The notes under the pieces: generated by a model
The model's input: the letters and a program-made list of their open reading frames with translations, nothing else
What the model was told of the DNA's origin: nothing
The model's database searches: none
In this document: one piece after another, positions 19,160 through 27,607 of the stretch
Layout: each line of letters starts with the position of its first letter
Numbering within the stretch: the first letter of the stretch is position 1
Origin: Ruegeria atlantica
GTDB taxonomy: Bacteria > Pseudomonadota > Alphaproteobacteria > Rhodobacterales > Rhodobacteraceae
Length of the DNA: 64,000 bases
NCBI RefSeq assembly: GCF_013032505.1
Contig: NZ_WQCG01000003.1
Location: 434,001 to 498,000 of the forward strand
Direction: 5' to 3'
Program-made: the position numbers and the translations under genes

Positions 19160-20872
19160 TTACACGGGCAACCCGACAACAAAGCGCGCGCCCAGTGGGT
19201 CCGAAGTAACATCAGCGTCGGTCGGCCGGATGTTTTCGGCCCAGATCACACCGCCGTGCGCTTCGACAATCTGTTTTGAGATTGCCAACCCTAGGCCGGA
19301 GTTGTTTCCAAAGTGTTCAGCAGGGCGCTGCGAATAAAACCTTTTGAAGACTTTGGTCAGCGCCTGTTCCGGAATACCTGGGCCTGTGTCTTCGACCACA
19401 ACCAGCACCCGGTTTTCGCGCCGCCGCACCCAAACGCGGATCGCGTCGCCGTCTTCGCAGAACGAAATGGCGTTGGTGATCAGATTGACAAAGACCTGCG
19501 CCAGTCGCGCCTCCAGCCCGTTTATTACGATTGGGTTGGACGGCAGGTCGGTTACATAGTCGATCCCCTTGGCCCGCGCATCTTCACCCAGGTACTGGCT
19601 GATATTGCCGACCAACTTCAACAGATCGAATGGCTGTTCTTCTTCCTTGACCAGTTCAGCATCCAGACGGGACGCGTTCGAAATATCACTGACCAAACGG
19701 TCCAGACGGCGAACGTCATGTTCGATTACACCCATCAGTTTCTCGCGCTGGTCCTCCCGCTTGACCATTCGCAACGTTCCCACGGCAGACTGAAGGCTTG
19801 CCAGAGGGTTCTTTATCTCGTGCGCGACGTCAGCGGCGAATTGTTCGTTCGCGTCAATTCGGTTGTAGAGCGCCGTTACCATGCCCCGCAACGCACGACT
19901 GAGCAGACCGATTTCGTCGGGACGCGCGGTCAGGTCGGGAATACGGATGCGGCCAGGGTTCACCCCGGCACCCCGGTCCTTGCCCAGTTCGGCGGCCGCA
20001 GCAAGATCGGCCAGCGGATTTGCGATTGTTGAGGCAAGAACAAGGCTAAGTCCGATCGACACAAGAAGCGCGACGATAAACATCTGCAGGATGCGTTCCT
20101 GCGCCCGTCGGGCGAGGGCGTCAATCTCACCGGAGGGGCCGGCCATGGCGACGGCCCCTACGGCGACACCATCCTGCAGGATCGGGGCGGCTGCTACGAT
20201 TACCGTCTCGCCAAAGTCATCCTTAACGGCTTCCACCTGCATCTGTCCCTGCAACGCGCCGGGAACAATTGCCTGAACCCGCTGCGCCAGCGTAGGTGCT
20301 TCAGAAGATTCAGATCCGGTAAACACGCGTGACAGGCCTGTCCAAACAGCGTTCAAGGCGTCACTGATCAGGGTACTGCCAGTTTGAATCTCGGATTCGG
20401 AAGCCAACAGGGCCGCCTGCTCGGATGCCGCGCCGCGCGCCCATCCAATCAGAGTGCCCCGCGCGTCGTAGACAAAGACCTCGCCGCCTTCGGGCAGAGT
20501 GAGACCCTCCAGCGTGTCTTTCACATCCAGCACAGTGGCATCCTGCGTCAAGCCAGATGCCGTCTGGCGCAGTTGTGCTTCGAACACATTACTGACCAGC
20601 TGCGCGTCCCCGATCAGGTTGCGCGCCGTCTGTTGAACCTGTTCATCACGGGAATCGTCGAGATACAGCAATCCAGCGACCAAGGTCACCAAAGCGATCA
20701 GGTTGAGGGTGATGATCTTGCGCGCCAGCGGCGAGCCGCGCATTGCAAAGAGGCCGCGGCGGCGGCGCGCACCCCGAAACTCGGCCGACTCGGGATCCTG
20801 CGGGATGACCCAATCATCCCCCAGAACGACATCACCGTCCCGCAATTCGCTGGCTTGTTCCGTATCGCGCAC
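19160..20872 (-). CDS. chvG: Sensor histidine kinase ChvG
   Basis: A 570-residue membrane sensor kinase, partner of ChvI. It has a cytoplasmic N-terminus, a transmembrane helix (ITLNLIALVTLVAGLLYL, about 54-71), a periplasmic sensor domain (about 72-270), a second helix (MFIVALLVSIGLSLVLA), HAMP, the phosphoacceptor His in DVAHEIKNPL, and the N, G1 and G2 boxes of the ATPase (NLITNAISF, VEDTGPGIP, GLGLAI). ChvG/ExoS/BvrS kinases sense acid or envelope stress. The start is GTG 20872; an ATG at the 44th codon would remove the N-terminal tail only. The gene is between chvI and hprK. Confidence 0.93.
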   Translation of the reverse strand: MRDTEQASELRDGDVVLGDDWVIPQDPESAEFRGARRRRGLFAMRGSPLARKIITLNLIALVTLVAGLLYLDDSRDEQVQQTARNLIGDAQLVSNVFEAQLRQTASGLTQDATVLDVKDTLEGLTLPEGGEVFVYDARGTLIGWARGAASEQAALLASESEIQTGSTLISDALNAVWTGLSRVFTGSESSEAPTLAQRVQAIVPGALQGQMQVEAVKDDFGETVIVAAAPILQDGVAVGAVAMAGPSGEIDALARRAQERILQMFIVALLVSIGLSLVLASTIANPLADLAAAAELGKDRGAGVNPGRIRIPDLTARPDEIGLLSRALRGMVTALYNRIDANEQFAADVAHEIKNPLASLQSAVGTLRMVKREDQREKLMGVIEHDVRRLDRLVSDISNASRLDAELVKEEEQPFDLLKLVGNISQYLGEDARAKGIDYVTDLPSNPIVINGLEARLAQVFVNLITNAISFCEDGDAIRVWVRRRENRVLVVVEDTGPGIPEQALTKVFKRFYSQRPAEHFGNNSGLGLAISKQIVEAHGGVIWAENIRPTDADVTSDPLGARFVVGLPV

Positions 20873-20904
20873 GAGACCCGGTTACCCCTAGTATTTGGCC
20901 ACGC

Positions 20905-21609
20905 CTATTCTTCGTTGTACCTGTAGCCAATTCCATACAGTGTTTCGATAGCCGAAAACTCAGGATCGGCAGCGCGCATTTTCTTGCGCAGTCGCTTGAT
21001 ATGGCTGTCGATCGTTCGATCATCCACATAGACCTGATCATCATAGGCCACATCCATCAGCTGATCGCGACTTTTGACAAAGCCCGGTCGCTGAGCCAAC
21101 GCTTGCAACAACAGAAACTCGGTTACGGTCAAAGAAACGTCCGAGCCCTTCCAACTGACCGCATGGCGCAGGGGATCCATCCGCAGATCACCGCGCTCCA
21201 TTACTTTGGCGTCACCCGTGTTGGCGGTTGTCACATCGCCAGTTGTCGCCTCTTGCCGGCGCAGCAGCGCGCGGATGCGTTCGACCAGAAGACGCTGAGA
21301 GAAAGGCTTTTTGACGTAGTCGTCCGCGCCCATGCGCAGGCCGAGGACCTCATCAATCTCGTCATCCTTGGATGTAAGGAAAATCACTGGCATTTGGGTT
21401 TTTTGCCGCAAGCGTTGCAACAGGTCCATCCCGTCCATCCGCGGCATCTTGATATCCAGAACAGCCATATCGGGCAGCTTTTTGTTGAAAGCGTCCAGCG
21501 CTGCCTGTCCATCATTATAAGTCTCGACCTCGAACCCTTCGGCTTCAAGTGTCATGGAAACGGACGTCAGAATATTCCTGTCGTCGTCCACCAATGCAAT
21601 CTTCGACAT
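20905..21609 (-). CDS. chvI: Response regulator ChvI (OmpR family)
   Basis: A 234-residue regulator with a receiver domain (acidic DDD near residues 7-9, phosphoacceptor Asp in [11 protein letters not shown], conserved Lys in VKKPF) and an OmpR-type winged helix ([32 protein letters not shown]). ChvI homologues regulate envelope, exopolysaccharide and central carbon genes and, in Agrobacterium, pckA. It is the first gene of the chvI-chvG-hprK-rapZ-EIIA-ptsH run and is divergent from pckA across a 348-base region. Confidence 0.95.
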   Translation of the reverse strand: MSKIALVDDDRNILTSVSMTLEAEGFEVETYNDGQAALDAFNKKLPDMAVLDIKMPRMDGMDLLQRLRQKTQMPVIFLTSKDDEIDEVLGLRMGADDYVKKPFSQRLLVERIRALLRRQEATTGDVTTANTGDAKVMERGDLRMDPLRHAVSWKGSDVSLTVTEFLLLQALAQRPGFVKSRDQLMDVAYDDQVYVDDRTIDSHIKRLRKKMRAADPEFSAIETLYGIGYRYNEE

Positions 21610-21957
21610 CGGGTTAACCCCTATTCCTGCTCACTCACGCAATATTTCTCTTATTAGTAAGGCATCTTTGTCGTTTTTATGGCCCCGAATCAATCCGTAT
21701 CTGCGAATCGTGCGATTGTTGTCACACAGATGCGGCAAAAAAGCCGTTAATGCGCGCAGAAAAGTGCCTTGTTTTCCTACAGGAAATTAGTGGTGGCGCT
21801 AAACTTTGACTTGGTTGCGCTAACTGCGCCAAACCGTCCTGTTCATGCCCCAAACGACCATGTTAAGACCCGCCTATCCGCCGGGTTTTCCCGGTATACT
21901 GCCCCAAGAGCGCATCCCGGCCCATTCGCCGACGCGCCGCCACAGGAGAAGAAACGC
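21610..21957. promoter_or_regulatory. Divergent chvI/pckA regulatory region
   Basis: This 348-base gap must carry the promoters of both chvI and pckA. A TTTCCT-AC-AGGAAA inverted repeat lies at 21773-21786, and a T-rich stretch precedes chvI. No plausible ChvI consensus can be assigned by eye. The 63 in-frame codons upstream of pckA are not thought to be coding. Confidence 0.55.
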
Positions 21958-23556
21958 ATGACATCTGGACGGGTTAACCCGCAATTCCGCCTCGAAGATC
22001 AGGGCATCGAGGGTCTGGGAAATGTCTATTACAACTTCATGGAACCGGCGCTGATCGAAGAAGCGCTGAAGCGCGGCGAGGGCACCCTTGGCAATGGCGG
22101 AGCTTTTCTGGTCACCACCGGCAAATTCACCGGCCGTTCGCCCAAGGACAAGCACGTCGTCAAAACCGACAGCGTCGTTGACACCATCTGGTGGGAAAAC
22201 AACGCCGTGATGACCCCCGAGGGGTTTGACGCGCTCTACGTTGACATGCTCGAGCACATGAAGGGCCGCGATTATTTCGTCCAAGATCTCGTTGGTGGTG
22301 CCGATCCGGCCTATTCGATCAACGTGCGCATGGTCACCGAACTGGCCTGGCACAATCTGTTCATCCGGCACCTGCTGCGTCGTCCCGATCGCGAAGATCT
22401 GGAAGAGTTCGTTGCGGACTTTACCGTCATCAACTGCCCCAGCTTCCAGGCCGACCCGGCCAAGCATGGTTGTCGCAGCGAGACGGTGATTGCGCTGAAC
22501 TTCGACCGCAAGCTGATCCTGATCGGTGGCACGGAATACGCAGGTGAGAACAAGAAGTCCGTCTTCACCCTTCTGAACTACATGCTGCCGGAAAAAGGCG
22601 TGATGCCGATGCACTGCTCGGCCAACCACGCTGTTGGCAACCCGGTGGATACTGCGGTGTTCTTCGGCTTGTCCGGCACCGGCAAGACCACCTTGTCGGC
22701 GGACCCGTCGCGTACGCTGATCGGGGATGACGAACACGGTTGGTCGGATCGCGGCACTTTCAACTTCGAAGGCGGTTGCTATGCCAAGACCATCAACCTC
22801 AACGCGGAAGCCGAGCCGGAAATCTATGCGACAACCAGCAAATTCGGCACCGTGATCGAGAACATGGTCTTCGACCCCGAAACCAAGGAACTGGATTTCG
22901 AGGATGACTCGCTGACCGCGAACATGCGCTGCGCTTATCCGCTGGAGTATATATCGAACGCCTCGAGCAGCGCGCTGGGTGGGCATCCCAAGAACATCAT
23001 CATGCTGACTTGTGACGCATTTGGTGTTCTGCCTCCGATCGCGCGACTGACACCGGCACAAGCGATGTATCACTTCCTGTCTGGCTTCACGTCGAAAGTC
23101 GCAGGAACCGAGCGTGGCGTAACCGAGCCTCAGCCCACGTTCTCGACCTGCTTTGGCGCGCCGTTCATGCCGCGTCGCCCAGAAGAGTACGGCAATCTGC
23201 TGCGCGACAAGATCGCTCAACACGGTGCAACTTGTTGGCTGGTGAACACCGGCTGGACCGGCGGCGCTTATGGCGTTGGCAGCCGGATGCCGATCCGCGC
23301 AACCCGCGCACTGCTGACCGCGGCGCTGGAAGGTTCGTTGCGCGACGCCGAGTTCCGCAAGGATGCGAATTTCGGCTTTGACGTCCCGGTCTCCGTTCCC
23401 GGCGTTGCCGAAGTTCTGCTGGACCCGCGCCGCACTTGGGATGATCAGGCGGCATTTGACAAGCAGGCTGAAAAACTGGTGCAGATGTTTGCCGAGAATT
23501 TCGAGCAGTATTTGCCCTTTATTGACGATGACATCAAAGCCGTCGCAATCGGTTGA
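21958..23556 (+). CDS. pckA: Phosphoenolpyruvate carboxykinase (ATP)
   Basis: Converts oxaloacetate to PEP with ATP, the first committed step of gluconeogenesis. The 532-residue product has the kinase-1a [16 protein letters not shown] block (Walker A with Lys), the kinase-2 LIGDDEHGW block, and the substrate-binding [11 protein letters not shown] and [13 protein letters not shown] segments. ATG 21958 is preceded by AGGAG. It is divergent from chvI, and a perfect hairpin (23563-23585) follows the stop. This position and pairing is conserved in Rhizobiales and Rhodobacterales. Confidence 0.96.
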   Translation: MTSGRVNPQFRLEDQGIEGLGNVYYNFMEPALIEEALKRGEGTLGNGGAFLVTTGKFTGRSPKDKHVVKTDSVVDTIWWENNAVMTPEGFDALYVDMLEHMKGRDYFVQDLVGGADPAYSINVRMVTELAWHNLFIRHLLRRPDREDLEEFVADFTVINCPSFQADPAKHGCRSETVIALNFDRKLILIGGTEYAGENKKSVFTLLNYMLPEKGVMPMHCSANHAVGNPVDTAVFFGLSGTGKTTLSADPSRTLIGDDEHGWSDRGTFNFEGGCYAKTINLNAEAEPEIYATTSKFGTVIENMVFDPETKELDFEDDSLTANMRCAYPLEYISNASSSALGGHPKNIIMLTCDAFGVLPPIARLTPAQAMYHFLSGFTSKVAGTERGVTEPQPTFSTCFGAPFMPRRPEEYGNLLRDKIAQHGATCWLVNTGWTGGAYGVGSRMPIRATRALLTAALEGSLRDAEFRKDANFGFDVPVSVPGVAEVLLDPRRTWDDQAAFDKQAEKLVQMFAENFEQYLPFIDDDIKAVAIG

Positions 23557-23562
23557 TATCAA

Positions 23563-23585
23563 AAGGGGGCGGTTTTCGCCCCCTT
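23563..23585 (+). terminator. Hairpin terminator after pckA
   Basis: A 9-bp perfect stem (23563-23571 with 23577-23585) with a five-base loop sits seven bases after the pckA stop. The tail after the hairpin is C/T rich, with only two T in a row. Confidence 0.65.
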
Positions 23586-23706
23586 CCTCCTCCCACAGAC
23601 GAGTAACTGCGCGGTAATCTTCTTGTGGTTGTATAATGCACCTTGCATATACAAATTCATTGCCCGCTGCAGCAGATTGCAGTACTCCACTGTGTCATTA
23701 TGACGT

Positions 23707-23803
23707 AAAAGCCCGGCGCTTTCGCACCGGGCAGGAAGTAAAAAGACCTTGGGGACACTCAATGAGCGCGCACTCACATTCGCGATTTGAGCAACCTAAT
23801 CAG
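23707..23803 (-). ncRNA. Candidate small RNA antisense-oriented between pckA and the winged-helix gene
   Basis: I infer a transcript of about 97 bases. It would start near 23803, downstream of a strong promoter at 23837-23810, and end at an intrinsic terminator (23732-23711, GCCCGG...CCGGGC with a GAAA loop, followed by TTTT at 23710-23707). A second stem can form internally from GAG/CTC-type complementarity around 23762-23777. A CTTCCTGCCC stretch just before the terminator could pair with purine-rich ribosome binding sites. No good open frame is found in it. The small RNA has not been matched to a known family; its existence rests on promoter plus terminator geometry. Confidence 0.55.
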
Positions 23804-23809
23804 ATATCT

Positions 23810-23837
23810 AGTGTAATCCATCGGGGATGGGTGTCAA
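23810..23837 (-). promoter_or_regulatory. Sigma-70 type promoter of the candidate small RNA
   Basis: On the minus strand the -35 element is a perfect TTGACA (23837-23832) and the -10 element is TACACT (23815-23810; 4 of 6), with a 16-base spacer. This is the best-looking promoter I can see in the window and no annotated gene lies downstream on that strand within range. Confidence 0.6.
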
Positions 23838-23847
23838 CATGAGACGT

Positions 23848-23899
23848 GCTGAAAAAATTCAGTTTCAGCGAGTTTCTAACTTTCGCTTTAGCGCGAAAG
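23848..23899 (+). promoter_or_regulatory. Two successive hairpins in the leader of the winged-helix gene
   Basis: Hairpin 1: 7-bp stem 23848-23854 / 23863-23869 with an alternative overlapping 5-bp pairing (23849-23853 with 23858-23862). Hairpin 2: 7-bp stem 23880-23886 / 23893-23899. Both lie within 80 bases of the ATG at 23927. They could form a structured 5' leader or binding sites. Confidence 0.45.
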
Positions 23900-23926
23900 G
23901 CGACAGGGAAAACGACAGGTAAACAA

Positions 23927-24217
23927 ATGACGGAAATCTCGAAACTGACCGAACTTCGCAAATTGATGCAAAGTATGGAACGGACGCTTGGGCTGGAACA
24001 ACTCTCTCCGGTTGAGCGTGACATTTACTACGCGGCTGAAGAATTGTCTAAAGCCGATCAGGAAGTCCGTACGTTCGGTTTGATCGAGCATACCCTTGTT
24101 CAAAGCGTCTCGCGCCCGACATTTTTCCGTGCGCTGAAATCGCTGGTCCAAAAAGGTTATCTGTCCCAAAGCGGCAACGCCAACCGGGGGCGGTATATCG
24201 TACATGCGCCCAGGTGA
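23927..24217 (+). CDS. Small winged-helix (MarR-like) DNA-binding protein
   Basis: A 96-residue protein with an N-terminal helix (MTEISKLTELRKLMQSMERTLG) followed by a winged-helix fold. The segment LSPVERDIYYAAEELS begins helix 1; VSRPTFFRALKSLVQKGYLSQ is the recognition helix and turn; GRYIVHAP is the wing strand. It resembles MarR/Rrf2-like or phage-type regulators but is smaller than canonical MarR (~140). The start ATG 23927 gives the conserved N-terminal helix; an upstream in-frame extension is in the structured leader. The membrane gene downstream begins 33 bases after its stop and may be in the same transcript. Confidence 0.7.
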   Translation: MTEISKLTELRKLMQSMERTLGLEQLSPVERDIYYAAEELSKADQEVRTFGLIEHTLVQSVSRPTFFRALKSLVQKGYLSQSGNANRGRYIVHAPR

Positions 24218-24250
24218 TGCCCCCAACCTGCGCGTCGATGGCTAAACCGC

Positions 24251-24793
24251 GTGCGCAGATGGGCCTCTGATACCTTCATCGCCTCATTGGCTTACGTAGT
24301 TGCATCTTTCCTCACGTTCGAGGTTTTGATGCCGCTGCAAAACGTGTTCTTTCCGGAATATCCAAGCCGGGCAAGCCTGTTATTCCTGCCCCATGGGGTT
24401 AGGGTTCTGGCGGCGTGGCTGCTGGGATGGCGTGCAATCTTCGCGCTGTTGCCAGGTGTCTTTGCCGTATTCGCGTTTCTAGGGGGAATGGATGTCTTTT
24501 TGCCCAGCAGATTGTTGGCGATCATCATAGCGGTCACAACTGTCCCGGCAGTGTTCTACATAATAAAGTGGGCCGGCTGGGACTTGTTTCCAAGATCTGA
24601 TCGCAAACCCTGTTGGTTATGCGTCATGGGTGTAGGCGTGATTACGTCGGTTTTGGCATCGGCCATGACAAATATGAGCTTTGGCAGTTCAGGAATAGAG
24701 TATGTTGCCTATCTGATCGGCGATATCTCGGGTCTGTTTTTCCTGATGTTGGGGCTCTACTTCGCGTTTCGATTTATGGATCGCAGGGTTTAG
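24251..24793 (+). CDS. Multi-pass membrane protein, MASE1-like (unknown function)
   Basis: A 180-residue integral membrane protein with about five predicted helices (for example residues 8-28, 50-70, 79-100, 120-142 and 155-175). The pattern SLLFLPHGVRVLAAWLLGWRAI is reminiscent of the MASE1 sensor domain, though shorter and without a fused output domain. The start is probably GTG 24251 (no ATG fits), with no clear Shine-Dalgarno sequence. It overlaps by four bases the convergent TauE gene. Codon usage is lower in GC than the flanking core genes. The role is unknown; pairing with the preceding small regulator is a possibility. Confidence 0.65.
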   Translation: MRRWASDTFIASLAYVVASFLTFEVLMPLQNVFFPEYPSRASLLFLPHGVRVLAAWLLGWRAIFALLPGVFAVFAFLGGMDVFLPSRLLAIIIAVTTVPAVFYIIKWAGWDLFPRSDRKPCWLCVMGVGVITSVLASAMTNMSFGSSGIEYVAYLIGDISGLFFLMLGLYFAFRFMDRRV

Positions 24794-25554
24794 CCCATCA
24801 GACCGCGGCGCAGCAGATTCAATCCGGCGGCCAGCAGAACAATCAACGTCACTTTACGGAACAGCGCCTGATCGATCCTCGACTGCAACTGCAGTCCCAC
24901 CCACATCCCGGCCACCGCCGGAGGAATCAGCGCAGCCGAAAACGGCGCAGTATCGGCCCGCAAGATACCCGACCCCAGATGGGCAACCACGAGGGCAATC
25001 GCGCCCAGCCCATAGATGACCCCCTGCACACGCATTTGCGCCGCCTTGGGTGTGTTTAAAGCCGTCAGGTACGCCACCGTCGGCGGGCCCCAGATACCAG
25101 ACATTCCGCCGACAAATCCCGCGACAGCCCCTATCAGAGCCTCAATTCGGGCCGATGGCTCTTTCAGAACCAATTTCACACCCAGAACCTGGATCAGAGC
25201 AAAGAACGTGACCGGAACGCCAATCATCAACAAGAAGGTCGTGGTCGGCACCAATGTTACAAGCTTGGCACCGGCCAAAAGGAACACCAGGCCCACAATC
25301 AGAAAAATGCGGAATTGTTTAATCGAAGTCACCGCCGCGGAAACGCCCTGGCCCAACGCCTGAAATACATTGGTAACAAGCGTCGGAAGGATGAGGCCTG
25401 CAATGGCCAGCTCGGGCGGCAAAAAGACACTCAACCCGGAAACCATAACCATCGGCATGGCAAATCCGACAATACCTTTGACCCACCCTGCCAAAAACGC
25501 AACGCTCAGAGCCAGCAGAAGATCCTGCGGGGACAGTAAGGAAAACAATGTCAT
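24790..25554 (-). CDS. Sulfite exporter TauE/SafE family membrane protein
   Basis: A 254-residue inner-membrane protein with 7-8 helices and the TauE/SafE repeat motifs (GFAMPMVMV, GFVGGMSGIWGPPTVAYL). Family members export sulfite, sulfoacetate or other organosulfur anions; the substrate here is not visible. It overlaps by four bases the 3' end of the convergent MASE1-like gene. It stands alone on the minus strand and shares its upstream region with mcd. Confidence 0.85.
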   Translation of the reverse strand: MTLFSLLSPQDLLLALSVAFLAGWVKGIVGFAMPMVMVSGLSVFLPPELAIAGLILPTLVTNVFQALGQGVSAAVTSIKQFRIFLIVGLVFLLAGAKLVTLVPTTTFLLMIGVPVTFFALIQVLGVKLVLKEPSARIEALIGAVAGFVGGMSGIWGPPTVAYLTALNTPKAAQMRVQGVIYGLGAIALVVAHLGSGILRADTAPFSAALIPPAVAGMWVGLQLQSRIDQALFRKVTLIVLLAAGLNLLRRGLMG

Positions 25555-25699
25555 GGCCCCGTGATATCATCCCTGACGAGCGCTGCACTGCAAAAATGCG
25601 CAAGTAATATTAGAACTTTTTCGTAACGTAATACGTATTTTTGTTGCGCTGCACGTGCAGCATGGTATGACCAGACGACACGGAAAAAGGACACGATTC

Positions 25700-27391
25700 A
25701 TGGCCCATGACGGACAGGATATGACCCAGATGACGACACCTGCGATTTTGCCCGATCTTCTGACGCTGACCCGTGCGGCTGCACCCGCCGTTGAGACAGT
25801 TTTCGAGCTTGCCCGCGAGTCGGTTCGCGGCATGGTTTCCGCTGATGGCCGGGTATCTGGTGCTTTGATCGAAGCCAATCAAACAGCCGCTCACGGCCTG
25901 TCGTGGCTGGCGACATATTCACAGTCGCTGAAACAGATGCAACGCTGGGCCGAAGCGCTGGAGGCCGATGGCAAGTTCGGTGAGATCGAACAATTGCTGC
26001 ACCAGATCGCATTTGGCGAATACCTGCATCAGGTCGCAGGCGGCATTCCGATGAACCAGAGCGAACTCGTGCGTCTTCAGGACATGGGATTGGGTTGGGA
26101 CGCCCTATCCGGCTTTCAAATCCCCGAAATTCAAACGCTGATGGCGCAGGCCAATTCTCAGGCAGCCCGCACACGGCTGGTGGCTCTGATGGAAGATCAG
26201 GCCGGCGCCACTATGTTCGGCGCCTCAGGCCTGGATGAAGAACTCGAGATGATCCGCGACCAGTTCCGCCGCTATGCGGTCGAAAAGGTCGAACCCTATG
26301 CCCATGAATGGCACCTCAAAGACGAGCTGATCCCGATGGAAGTCATCGAGGAACTGGCCGAAATGGGTGTCTTTGGCCTGACCATCCCCGAAGAGTTCGG
26401 TGGGTTCGGCTTGTCCAAAGCCTCGATGTGCGTGGTCTCAGAAGAATTGTCGCGTGGTTACATTGGCGTAGGCTCACTGGGCACTCGGTCCGAGATCGCG
26501 GCCGAGCTGATCATCGCGGGCGGCACCGATGAACAAAAGGCCAACTGGCTGCCAAAGCTTGCCAGCGCCGAGATTCTGCCAACCGCGGTCTTCACCGAAC
26601 CCAATACCGGTTCGGACCTTGGCAGCCTGCGTACGCGCGCGGTCAAAAACGCGGAAGGTGATTATGAGATCACCGGCAATAAGACATGGATCACCCACGC
26701 GGCGCGGACCCATGTGATGACCCTGCTGGCTCGGACCAACCCGGACACCACCGATCACCGCGGCTTGTCCATGTTCCTTGCGGAAAAGACGCCCGGTACA
26801 GACGAGACCCCGTTCCCTACCCCCGGCATGACCGGCGGCGAGATCGAAGTCCTTGGCTATCGCGGTATGAAAGAATACGAACTTGGTTTTGACGGGTTCA
26901 AAGTCAAAGGCGAGAACCTGTTGGGCGGCGAAGAAGGCAAAGGCTTTAAACAGCTGATGGAAACCTTCGAAAGCGCACGCATCCAAACCGCTGCCCGCGC
27001 CATTGGGGTCGCCCAAAGCGCGCTGGATATCGCGATGCAATACGCGCAGGACCGTAAGCAATTTGGCAAGTCACTGATCAACTTCCCGCGCGTGTCCGGC
27101 AAGCTGGCCATGATGGCGGTCGAGATCATGATCGCCCGTCAGCTGACCTATTTCTCGGCATGGGAAAAAGATCACGGTCACCGCTGCGACCTTGAGGCCG
27201 GTATGGCCAAGCTGCTGGGCGCTCGTGTCGCCTGGGCTGCGGCGGATAATGGTCTGCAAATTCACGGCGGCAACGGTTTCGCGCTGGAATACAAGATCAG
27301 CCGCGTTCTGTGTGACGCGCGCATTCTAAACATTTTTGAGGGGGCTGCCGAAATTCAGGCACAGGTCATTGCTCGGCGTCTGCTGGGCTGA
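25700..27391 (+). CDS. mcd: (2S)-methylsuccinyl-CoA dehydrogenase
   Basis: FAD-dependent oxidation of (2S)-methylsuccinyl-CoA to mesaconyl-CoA, a step of the ethylmalonyl-CoA pathway. The 563-residue protein is longer than ordinary acyl-CoA dehydrogenases (~390). It has a distinct N-terminal helical extension (about 1-165) before the ACAD core that begins LDEELEMIRDQF; family blocks FTEPNTGSDL, GNKTWITHA and QIHGGNGFALEYKISR follow, ending in NIFEGAAEIQ with the catalytic Glu547. This extension is the mark of Mcd. The start ATG 25700 has AAAGGA eight bases upstream. EtfAB (12.5-14.2 kb) should accept its electrons. It is followed by a strong terminator at 27422. Confidence 0.88.
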   Translation: MAHDGQDMTQMTTPAILPDLLTLTRAAAPAVETVFELARESVRGMVSADGRVSGALIEANQTAAHGLSWLATYSQSLKQMQRWAEALEADGKFGEIEQLLHQIAFGEYLHQVAGGIPMNQSELVRLQDMGLGWDALSGFQIPEIQTLMAQANSQAARTRLVALMEDQAGATMFGASGLDEELEMIRDQFRRYAVEKVEPYAHEWHLKDELIPMEVIEELAEMGVFGLTIPEEFGGFGLSKASMCVVSEELSRGYIGVGSLGTRSEIAAELIIAGGTDEQKANWLPKLASAEILPTAVFTEPNTGSDLGSLRTRAVKNAEGDYEITGNKTWITHAARTHVMTLLARTNPDTTDHRGLSMFLAEKTPGTDETPFPTPGMTGGEIEVLGYRGMKEYELGFDGFKVKGENLLGGEEGKGFKQLMETFESARIQTAARAIGVAQSALDIAMQYAQDRKQFGKSLINFPRVSGKLAMMAVEIMIARQLTYFSAWEKDHGHRCDLEAGMAKLLGARVAWAAADNGLQIHGGNGFALEYKISRVLCDARILNIFEGAAEIQAQVIARRLLG

Positions 27392-27421
27392 CCGGAATTA
27401 GGTATCCCGTTTCCCCAACTA

Positions 27422-27451
27422 GACCCGGCCTTGTGCCGGGTCATTTTCTTT
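27422..27451 (+). terminator. Intrinsic terminator after mcd
   Basis: An 8-bp stem (27422-27429 with 27435-27442), a CTTGT loop and a T-rich tail (ATTTTCTTT) lie 31 bases after the mcd stop. Confidence 0.8.
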
Positions 27452-27607
27452 GCTCAACGCCCTGGCTTCAAATACATGACGTTCGATCTGTGACCAGAAA
27501 GAGACCCTTTCTGTGTCCTGTACAAAAAACTTCCCCCTTTGCTTTTGGCGGAAACCCCTTTAGGGCACGCTGCGACCCAGACCGGGCCGAAGGATGGTGA
27601 AGATAGA

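Noticed and set aside
21874-23562. 562-codon minus-strand open frame opposite pckA
   Set aside because: It is fully antisense to a complete, well-recognised pckA and its translation lacks any family pattern; a GC-rich shadow frame.
23559-23777. 72-codon minus-strand frame between pckA and the winged-helix gene
   Set aside because: It runs through two hairpins, has no ribosome binding site, and the candidate small RNA explains the region better.
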